Shown here piece by piece: positions 13,118 to 18,429 of a DNA stretch of 18,429 nucleotides. The translations under genes and the position numbers were made by a program. Location of the stretch: positions 1 through 18,429 of the forward strand of contig CALEII010000042.1 in assembly GCA_937876205.1 (NCBI GenBank), given 5' to 3'. The number at the start of each line of letters is the position of its first letter. The stretch's first letter is position 1. The notes below the pieces were generated by a model. That model searched no databases. It worked only from the letters and a program-made list of their open reading frames with translations, and was not told the DNA's origin. This DNA is from an uncultured Clostridia bacterium. Lineage in GTDB: Bacteria; Bacillota; Clostridia; Oscillospirales; Acutalibacteraceae.

Positions 13118-14518
13118 GTGTTATTTTCAAGCATTCCTTTTTTATACTATTTTCTTCCGTCAGTGCTGTTGCTGTACTTCATTGCACCAAAAAAACTTAA
13201 AAACACCGTAATTCTTCTCTCCAGTCTTTTCTTTTATGCCTGGGGTGAACCCAGGTATGTCATACTTATGGTTGTGTCAATCGCAATCGGCTATGTGCTC
13301 GGTCTTCTGATTGAGAAATTCCGTGGAAAAACTCTGTCAAAGGCTTTTCTTGCACTTTCGGTTGTTTTCAGTATCGGAGCATTGGGCTATTTTAAATATG
13401 CAGATTTTTTCATAAGCAATTTCAATGCGGTGACGGGGCTTTCCGTGCCTCTTCTGAGAATTGCTTTGCCTATAGGTATTTCATTCTATACTTTCCAGCT
13501 GCTGAGCTATACCATTGATGTTTACCGCGGTGACACACCTGCCCAGAAGAATCCCATAACACTTGCGGCATATATTTCTCTCTTTCCTCAGCTTATTGCA
13601 GGTCCCATTGTACGTTATTCGGATGTGGCTGCACAGCTTGAAAAAAGAGAGCACACCTTTGAGAAAACTGCAGCGGGTATAAGAAGATTTATCTTCGGTC
13701 TTTCAAAAAAGATACTCATTGCGAATGCTCTCGGTGAGCTTTGCGATATCTTCCGTGCATCGGAAGACAAATCAGTGTTGTTTTTCTGGCTTTATGCCGT
13801 TTCATTCACACTTCACATCTATTTTGACTTTTCCGGCTACAGTGATATGGCAATAGGTCTGGGAAAAATTATGGGCTTTGACTTTATGGAGAATTTCAAT
13901 TATCCGTACATTTCAAAGAGTATCACCGAATTCTGGAGAAGATGGCATATGTCGCTCGGCTCGTGGTTCAGAGATTATGTCTACATCCCTCTAGGCGGTA
14001 ACAGAGTGACAAAACCGAGACAGTTTTTCAACATTCTTGTGGTGTGGCTGCTGACAGGCTTCTGGCACGGTGCAGAGTGGAATTTCCCTGTATGGGGACT
14101 GTATTTTGCTTTTCTCCTGTTGATTGAAAAGTCATTCCTACTTGAAAAACTGAAAAAATCAAAGGTCATTTCACATATTTATGTTCTGTTCCTTGTAATA
14201 ATCAGCTTTGTTATCTTCAATGCAAACGGTATGTCAGGTGCATTTGCCGATTTGTCGGGTATGTTCGGCTTTGCAGAGCTGCCCGTATCGTCTGCCGAAA
14301 CACTGTATTACCTGAGAAGCTACATTGTTGTAATTATTATGGCAATTATCGGCGCAACACCTATACCTAAAAAGATTGCAGAAGCAATAAATGCAAAAAA
14401 GAACGGAAGAATGGTGCTGAATATTCTTGAGCCTGTCATCTGTACAGGACTTATGCTTGTTATTACGGCATACCTTGTTGACGGCTCTTTCAATCCGTTC
14501 CTGTATTTCAGATTTTAA
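13118..14518 (+). CDS. MBOAT-family O-acyltransferase (AlgI-like)
   Basis: This multi-pass membrane enzyme moves acyl (usually acetyl) groups across the membrane for O-acylation of extracellular polysaccharide or wall polymers. The 466-aa protein is of normal length. It has the family order ISFYTFQLLSYTIDVYRG (121-138), LFPQLIAGPIVRYSDV (155-170), YFDFSGYSDMAIGLGKIMGF (235-254), TEFWRRWHMSLGSWFRDYVY (270-289) with conserved H277, and TGFWHGAEWNFPVWG (313-327). H318 there matches the catalytic His of AlgI. The start is GTG at 13118 with ACGGAG 7 nt upstream. An AlgX/AlgJ-like partner follows at 15 nt. No promoter is visible outside repeat C, so transcription must start in or before the repeat. 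The polymer acylated is unknown. Confidence 0.95.
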   Translation: MLFSSIPFLYYFLPSVLLLYFIAPKKLKNTVILLSSLFFYAWGEPRYVILMVVSIAIGYVLGLLIEKFRGKTLSKAFLALSVVFSIGALGYFKYADFFISNFNAVTGLSVPLLRIALPIGISFYTFQLLSYTIDVYRGDTPAQKNPITLAAYISLFPQLIAGPIVRYSDVAAQLEKREHTFEKTAAGIRRFIFGLSKKILIANALGELCDIFRASEDKSVLFFWLYAVSFTLHIYFDFSGYSDMAIGLGKIMGFDFMENFNYPYISKSITEFWRRWHMSLGSWFRDYVYIPLGGNRVTKPRQFFNILVVWLLTGFWHGAEWNFPVWGLYFAFLLLIEKSFLLEKLKKSKVISHIYVLFLVIISFVIFNANGMSGAFADLSGMFGFAELPVSSAETLYYLRSYIVVIIMAIIGATPIPKKIAEAINAKKNGRMVLNILEPVICTGLMLVITAYLVDGSFNPFLYFRF

Positions 14519-14533
14519 GAAAGGCGGTGCAAT

Positions 14534-15640
14534 ATGAAGGATAAATATAAAAATATTATAGTTACCGTTGTTCTTGCGGTAATGATGTTTACTCTTTCGG
14601 TATGGTGCATCGCAAAGACACCTGACGAGTATTCCGACTATGAAAGGCGTGTTCTTGCATCTTTCCCGGAAATAACGTGGGAAAGCATCCTTTCAGCTGA
14701 TTTTATGTCTGATTTTGAGGATTATACTCTTGACCAGTTTCCGCTTCGTGATGCGTTCCGTTCAATCAAGGCTCTTGGCGAAAAATACATTTTTGCAAGA
14801 CAGGATAACAACGACATCTACACTGCAGACGGTCATATTTCAAAGCTTGAGTACCCTCTGAGTACCCCTATGCTTGACCACGCAGCCGAGAGATTCAGCT
14901 TTATTTATGATAAATATCTGAAAGAAAGCAATGCCGACGTGTATTTTTCAATTGTTCCCGACAAGAATTATTTTCTTGCAGAACAGAATGGTTATCTTGC
15001 CGTCGATTATGACAAGCTGATATCGTATATGAAGGAAAAAACATCATATATGACATACATTGATATTACGGATAAGCTTTCTCTTGACGATTACTACACA
15101 ACCGATACACATTGGCGTCAGGAGAATATAACCGATATTGCGGAATTTATCGGCGAGGCAATGGGAGCAGATGTCAGAGCCAAGTATACCGAAAACACGC
15201 TTGACAACCCTTTTTACGGCGTATATTACGGTCAGTCTGCACTTCCGTTCAGGGCTGATACAATGAAATATCTGACAAATGATGTTCTTGATAAAAGCGT
15301 TGTTACAAGCTATGACACGGGCAAGCCTGTTAAAAAATCGGTATACGATATGGAAAAAGCCTTCGGCAAAGACCCTTATGAAATGTTTATGTCAGGCTCT
15401 GATGCACTCATAACAGCAGAAAATCCTCTTGCTGAAACTGACCGTGAGCTTGTTATGTTCAGAGATTCATTCGGCAGCTCACTTTCACCTCTTCTGCTGC
15501 AGGGATACAGCAAAATCACACTTGTCGATATCAGATATATCAATCCGTCAATGCTGGGTGCATTTGTAGATTTTGAAAATTGTGACGTATTATTCATTTA
15601 CAGCACAATGCTTCTCAACAATTCACTTGCGTTGAAATAA
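14534..15640 (+). CDS. AlgX/AlgJ-like (DHHW-type) putative O-acetyl transfer partner
   Basis: The 368-aa protein has one N-terminal membrane helix (about 8-27) and an extracellular SGNH-hydrolase-like domain. TTDTHW at 189-194 corresponds to the Asp-x-His motif of AlgX/AlgJ (D191, H193), and MFRDSFGSSLSPLL (308-321) supplies the nucleophile Ser312. AlgX uses the same order (Asp, His, then a distant Ser). Proteins of this type take the acyl group delivered by the MBOAT enzyme and pass it to the polymer. The ATG at 14534 follows AAGAAAGGCGG and starts 15 nt after the MBOAT stop, so the pair is one operon. The first residue of the usual DHHW motif's second position is Thr here (DTHW). Confidence 0.88.
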   Translation: MKDKYKNIIVTVVLAVMMFTLSVWCIAKTPDEYSDYERRVLASFPEITWESILSADFMSDFEDYTLDQFPLRDAFRSIKALGEKYIFARQDNNDIYTADGHISKLEYPLSTPMLDHAAERFSFIYDKYLKESNADVYFSIVPDKNYFLAEQNGYLAVDYDKLISYMKEKTSYMTYIDITDKLSLDDYYTTDTHWRQENITDIAEFIGEAMGADVRAKYTENTLDNPFYGVYYGQSALPFRADTMKYLTNDVLDKSVVTSYDTGKPVKKSVYDMEKAFGKDPYEMFMSGSDALITAENPLAETDRELVMFRDSFGSSLSPLLLQGYSKITLVDIRYINPSMLGAFVDFENCDVLFIYSTMLLNNSLALK

Positions 15641-15737
15641 ATGCTGACAAATAACAGTGATAAAAAAGCATAATTATAGGAGATAATGCATAAATATTTA
15701 TTTTTTTTAAATAACTGATGAAATTTTGTTTTATTTA

Positions 15738-15746
15738 TGCTATAAT
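15738..15746 (+). promoter_or_regulatory. Extended -10 promoter of the decarboxylase beta/gamma unit
   Basis: TGCTATAAT is a full TGnTATAAT extended -10, 34 nt before the start at 15781. There is no good -35 (ATGAAA at 15718-15723), which such promoters tolerate. It lies at the edge of an AT-rich inverted pair, GCATAAATA (15688-15696) with TATTTATGC (15732-15740). Confidence 0.7.
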
Positions 15747-15780
15747 ACAACACGATATTTTTGTTTTACGGAGGTAACGT

Positions 15781-16881
15781 ATGGACGTTCTTTTACAAAC
15801 GATTCAGGCAATTGAGATAGGCCATATTATAATGTGGGCTATCGGCGGTGTTCTTATTTACCTTGCTATCAAGAAGGAAATGGAGCCATCACTGCTTCTT
15901 CCCATGGGCTTTGGTGCTATCCTTGTCAATCTTCCTCTTTCAGGTGCACAGGCAGTTATAGACCACCTGTTTGAAATAGGTATCAACAGCCACGAGCTTA
16001 TGCCCCTTATACTGTTTATCGGTATCGGTGCAATGATTGACTTTGAGCCCTTGCTCTCAGACCCCAAGCTTATGCTTTTCGGTGCAGCTGCACAGTTCGG
16101 CATATTCTTCACAATGTTCCTTGCAACACTTATGGGCTTTGATGTTCACGATGCAGCTTCAGTTGCTATCATCGGTGCTGCAGACGGCCCCACATCAATC
16201 TTCGTTGCACAGACTCTCGGCTCAAGCTACACAGCTGCTATAATGGTTGCGGCATATTCATATATGGCTCTCGTACCCATTGTTCAGCCTCCCATCATCA
16301 AGCTGTGCACAACCAAGAAGGAACGTCTTATCAAGATGAAGAGCACAAAGAAAAAGGTATCAAAGACAACAAAGATTCTCTTCCCCATAGTTGTTACAAT
16401 CCTTGTTGGCCTTGTTGCTCCCGATGCAGTTGCTCTTATCGGTTTCCTTATGTTCGGTAACCTTATCAGAGAATGCGGTGTTCTGAATTCTCTTTCAGAA
16501 ACAGCACAGAAGGTTCTTGCAAACCTTATCACAATATTCCTTGGTATCACAATCGCATCAAGAATGACTGCTGCAGAATTCCTTCGTGTTGAGACAATCA
16601 TCATTATGCTTCTGGGTCTCTTTGCATTCATTTTCGATACATTCGGCGGCGTTATGCTTGCAAAGCTTATGAACCTCTTCCTTAAGGAAGGCAATAAGAT
16701 TAACCCGATGATTGGTGCTGCAGGTATCTCAGCATTCCCCATGTCATCACGAGTTGTAAACAAAATGGGTCTTGAAGAAGACAAGACAAACTTCCTGCTT
16801 ATGCACGCTGTAGGTGTTAACGTTTCAGGTCAGGTTGCATCAGTTATCGCAGGCGGTCTCATTCTCGCATTTGTAAAGTAA
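15781..16881 (+). CDS. Na+-translocating decarboxylase beta subunit (OadB/GcdB/MmdB family)
   Basis: This is the membrane carboxybiotin decarboxylase subunit, which couples decarboxylation of carboxybiotin to Na+ export. The 366-aa protein is of standard length with about nine or more helices. FIGIGAMIDFEPLL (79-92) and IIGAADGPTSIFVAQ (130-144) are family hallmarks; D135 matches the Na+-binding Asp of OadB. FDTFGGVMLAKLMN, NPMIGAAGISAFPMSSRVV and HAVGVNVSGQVASVIAGG complete the C-terminal half. The ATG at 15781 follows ACGGAGG. Whether the parent enzyme acts on oxaloacetate, methylmalonyl-CoA or glutaconyl-CoA cannot be read from this subunit. A gamma-like subunit follows, but no alpha subunit or biotin carrier is present. 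Confidence 0.96.
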   Translation: MDVLLQTIQAIEIGHIIMWAIGGVLIYLAIKKEMEPSLLLPMGFGAILVNLPLSGAQAVIDHLFEIGINSHELMPLILFIGIGAMIDFEPLLSDPKLMLFGAAAQFGIFFTMFLATLMGFDVHDAASVAIIGAADGPTSIFVAQTLGSSYTAAIMVAAYSYMALVPIVQPPIIKLCTTKKERLIKMKSTKKKVSKTTKILFPIVVTILVGLVAPDAVALIGFLMFGNLIRECGVLNSLSETAQKVLANLITIFLGITIASRMTAAEFLRVETIIIMLLGLFAFIFDTFGGVMLAKLMNLFLKEGNKINPMIGAAGISAFPMSSRVVNKMGLEEDKTNFLLMHAVGVNVSGQVASVIAGGLILAFVK

Positions 16882-16894
16882 GGAGGGTTTCACA

Positions 16895-17188
16895 ATGGAA
16901 TCAGAATCAATGAGCTATGTATTTGAAGAAGTTTCAGGTGAAGCAGTTTCCGAAGTTGCAAGTGAAGCAGGCGGCTTCATAGGCACATTCTTTACTGACT
17001 TTGCAAATGACTTCGTTAAGTTCTTCAGCAATATCGGTGAAATCGATATCGATGCAGTACTTGAAGTTCTCAAGATTATGGGACTTGGTATGGTAGGCAT
17101 CTTCGGTGTCACAGGTATTATTATCCTTATCGTTTCTCTTCTCAATAACGCAGGTTCAAGAGAGAAGAAGCAGAAAGAAAATAAATAA
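16895..17188 (+). CDS. OadG-like gamma subunit with acidic N-terminal extension
   Basis: The 97-aa protein has one membrane helix at about residues 60-83 (IMGLGMVGIFGVTGIIILIVSLL), with the GLGMVGIF start typical of the oxaloacetate decarboxylase gamma chain, and a short basic tail (SREKKQKENK). OadG anchors the complex and links the alpha and beta subunits. Ordinary OadG proteins begin with their helix close to the N-terminus. Here about 55 residues precede it, rich in Glu and Ser at first (residues 1-25), then aromatic and amphipathic (GGFIGTFFTDFANDFVKFF). The ATG at 16895 has GGAGGG 7 nt upstream, overlapping the end of the beta gene. It is the last gene of the unit. Confidence 0.82.
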   Translation: MESESMSYVFEEVSGEAVSEVASEAGGFIGTFFTDFANDFVKFFSNIGEIDIDAVLEVLKIMGLGMVGIFGVTGIIILIVSLLNNAGSREKKQKENK

Positions 17189-17201
17189 TATTAAAAAATT
17201 C

Positions 17202-17238
17202 GGGATGTAAAAAACTTGGTTTTTTACATCCCTTTTTC
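17202..17238. terminator. Strong bidirectional terminator
   Basis: A perfect 14-bp stem (17202-17215 with 17219-17232), 3-nt loop, and a long T-tract on the + side; TTTTTT also follows on the minus side. It ends the decarboxylase unit and the convergent threonine aldolase gene. Confidence 0.9.
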
Positions 17239-17274
17239 TTTTTTTTATATCCGTATCAATCATCGTTAATTGAA

Positions 17275-18306
17275 TTATAGCAGGTCGTTCAGTTTTTCAA
17301 CATCTTCGGCCTTTGTTGCCCAGCTTGTTGCAAAGCGCACAACAGTGTGGTTTTCGTCATATTGCTCCCAGAAAGAAAAACCGACTTTCTCTTTCAGTTG
17401 TGCCGTAGCAGTGTTTTCCATTATCACAAATTGCTGATTGGTGGGGGAGTTCCAGGCAAAGCGATAACCCTTTGCCGTAAGTATCTCTCTGAGTCTTTTT
17501 GCAGTGTCAATCGCATTTCTGCTTATATCTGAATACAGATTGTCTGTGAAAAGCGTGTCAAACTGCACACCGAGAAGTCTGCCCTTTGCAAGAAGCGCAC
17601 CGTGCTGCTTGATAATTGTGATAAAATGACGAGGTGTAACGGCTTTTCTGAACACAACGGCTTCACCGCAGAGTGCGCCAACCTTTGTGCCGCCGATGTA
17701 GAACGCATCACACAGCCTTGCAATGTCAGGCAGAGTCACATCTGTTTCATCACTCATCAGACCGTAGCCGAGCCTTGCGCCGTCTATATACAGATATATA
17801 TTATACTGTCTGCATATTTCAGCGATGCTTTCAAGCTCACTTTTTGAGTACAGAGTACCATTCTCAGTCGGGTGTGATATGTAAACCATTCCGGGGAAAA
17901 CCATATGCTCACGGTTTTCATCAGAATGGAATCTGTTAAGGTATTCTTTGAGAGACTCGGGTGTAATTTTGCCGTCAGAATGAGGCAAGGGCAGAACCTT
18001 GTGCCCGCTGTTCTCAATTGCACCGGCTTCGTGAATACTGATGTGACCTGTGTCAGCGGCAATAACTCCCTCATAGCTTTTCAGCAGAGAAGAAATAACG
18101 ATAAGATTCGTCTGTGTACCGCCCATAAGAAAAAATACGTCAATGTCATCTGTACCGCAGGCGGCATTGATTTTTTTCTTTGCTCTTTCGCAGTAAATAT
18201 CTGCGCCGTAGCTGTCAAGTGACTCCGAATTGGTCTGTGACAGCATTTTGATTATTTCGGGATGAGCCCCCACCCTGTAATCACTTTCAAATGATAATTT
18301 TTCCAT
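17275..18306 (-). CDS. Low-specificity threonine aldolase family (PLP enzyme)
   Basis: This is a cytoplasmic fold-type I PLP enzyme that cleaves threonine or allo-threonine to glycine and acetaldehyde. The 343-aa protein matches the family length. FLMGGTQTNL (59-68) binds the cofactor phosphate, ADTGHISIHEAGAIE (84-98) carries the ring-stacking His, YIDGARLGYG (173-182) has D175 for the pyridine nitrogen, and YIGGTKVGAL (203-212) has the Schiff-base Lys208. The ATG at 18306 follows AAGGTGA; an upstream in-frame start at 18324 includes that site and overlaps the -10 box. It is a single-gene unit with a near-perfect promoter and a shared terminator. Some members of this family act on other beta-hydroxy amino acids, so the substrate range is open. 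Confidence 0.93.
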   Translation of the reverse strand: MEKLSFESDYRVGAHPEIIKMLSQTNSESLDSYGADIYCERAKKKINAACGTDDIDVFFLMGGTQTNLIVISSLLKSYEGVIAADTGHISIHEAGAIENSGHKVLPLPHSDGKITPESLKEYLNRFHSDENREHMVFPGMVYISHPTENGTLYSKSELESIAEICRQYNIYLYIDGARLGYGLMSDETDVTLPDIARLCDAFYIGGTKVGALCGEAVVFRKAVTPRHFITIIKQHGALLAKGRLLGVQFDTLFTDNLYSDISRNAIDTAKRLREILTAKGYRFAWNSPTNQQFVIMENTATAQLKEKVGFSFWEQYDENHTVVRFATSWATKAEDVEKLNDLL

Positions 18307-18326
18307 TTTTTCACCTTCTGTCATTC

Positions 18327-18355
18327 ATTATGCAACGAAGAAGATAAATTGTCAA
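18327..18355 (-). promoter_or_regulatory. Sigma-A promoter of the threonine aldolase gene
   Basis: On the minus strand, TTGACA (18355-18350), 17-nt spacer, CATAAT (18332-18327), about 20 nt before the start. The -35 box is perfect and lies 5 bp from the end of repeat D. Confidence 0.8.
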
Positions 18356-18360
18356 CAAAA

Positions 18361-18429
18361 AAACAATAATTTAGCGAACCAAAGTTCGACAAGAATTCGC
18401 AATTGGAAATTCGCAATTCGCAATTGTGG
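18361..18429 (+). repeat. Repeat element D (cut by window edge)
   Basis: AAACAATAATTTAGCGAAC (18361-18379) is identical to the left end of element B (10500-10518). It is followed by a hairpin-prone CGAAC...GTTCG stretch and then by tandem AATTCGCAATT units (from 18393) that run to the end of the window. These units resemble, in design but not in letters, the repeat clusters around the S23 unit at 4778-5193. Confidence 0.65.

Noticed and set aside
13118..15640. Dlt (D-alanylation) operon
   Set aside because: The MBOAT protein is AlgI-like and the partner is AlgX/AlgJ-like; dltA, dltC and DltD features are absent.
16284..16784. Long minus-strand frame inside the decarboxylase beta gene
   Set aside because: Shadow of a strongly conserved membrane gene; its Arg/Ile-rich translation is what antisense reading of a hydrophobic gene gives.

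Overview
The window looks like a chromosomal segment of a gut-type, spore-forming, anaerobic Clostridia (Ruminococcaceae/Oscillospiraceae-like). The evidence is moderate GC content, strong AGGAGG-type ribosome binding sites, a SpoVAC spore-membrane protein, a decarboxylase-type Na+ pump membrane module, and short intergenic repeats with GTAGGGACCGATG-type hairpins of a kind common in gut Firmicutes. No genus can be named from the sequence alone. There are no phage, plasmid, CRISPR or rRNA genes. The window holds 19 protein-coding genes that I can support and one tRNA.

Layout. 1-323: 3' end of an EamA/DMT permease. 380-823 (-): spoVAC, standing alone. 842-1035: repeat element A. 1140-2282 (+): unknown two-helix membrane protein. 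2370-3959 (-): capA-like gene followed by a DUF4345-like membrane protein. 4100-4618 (+): AT-rich TPR-like protein. 4687-4771 (-): tRNA-Leu(UAG). 4778-5193: a 416-bp unit bounded by inverted repeats that carries a four-helix-bundle (S23/IVP family) gene. 5192-7607 (-): polar amino acid ABC operon 1 (binding protein, permease, ATPase). 7749-10343 (-): ABC operon 2 in the same gene order, ending in a TrpR-like regulator (YerC family). 10500-10690: repeat element B. 10770-12831 (+): araA (L-arabinose isomerase) plus a small lipoprotein. 12903-13104: repeat element C. 13118-15640 (+): MBOAT O-acyltransferase plus AlgX/AlgJ-like partner. 15781-17188 (+): Na+-pumping decarboxylase beta subunit plus a gamma-like subunit. 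17275-18306 (-): threonine aldolase. 18361-18429: edge of repeat D.

How the genes work together. Two tandem amino acid importers dominate the centre. Each has its own sigma-A promoter and a hairpin after the binding-protein gene that probably lowers expression of the permease and ATPase. The MBOAT/AlgX-like pair probably O-acetylates an extracellular or wall polymer. The decarboxylase beta/gamma pair is a complete transcription unit with its own promoter and terminator, but it lacks the catalytic alpha subunit and the biotin carrier, which must come from elsewhere. The most unusual features are: (i) four related AT-ended repeats (A-D) whose ends lie 0-11 bp from the ribosome binding site or -35 box of neighbouring genes; (ii) the S23 unit wedged between an ABC-transporter stop codon and a tRNA; and (iii) a shared post-lipobox motif (EETSTNEDV-like), exactly seven residues after the lipid-bearing Cys, in three lipoproteins of different types.
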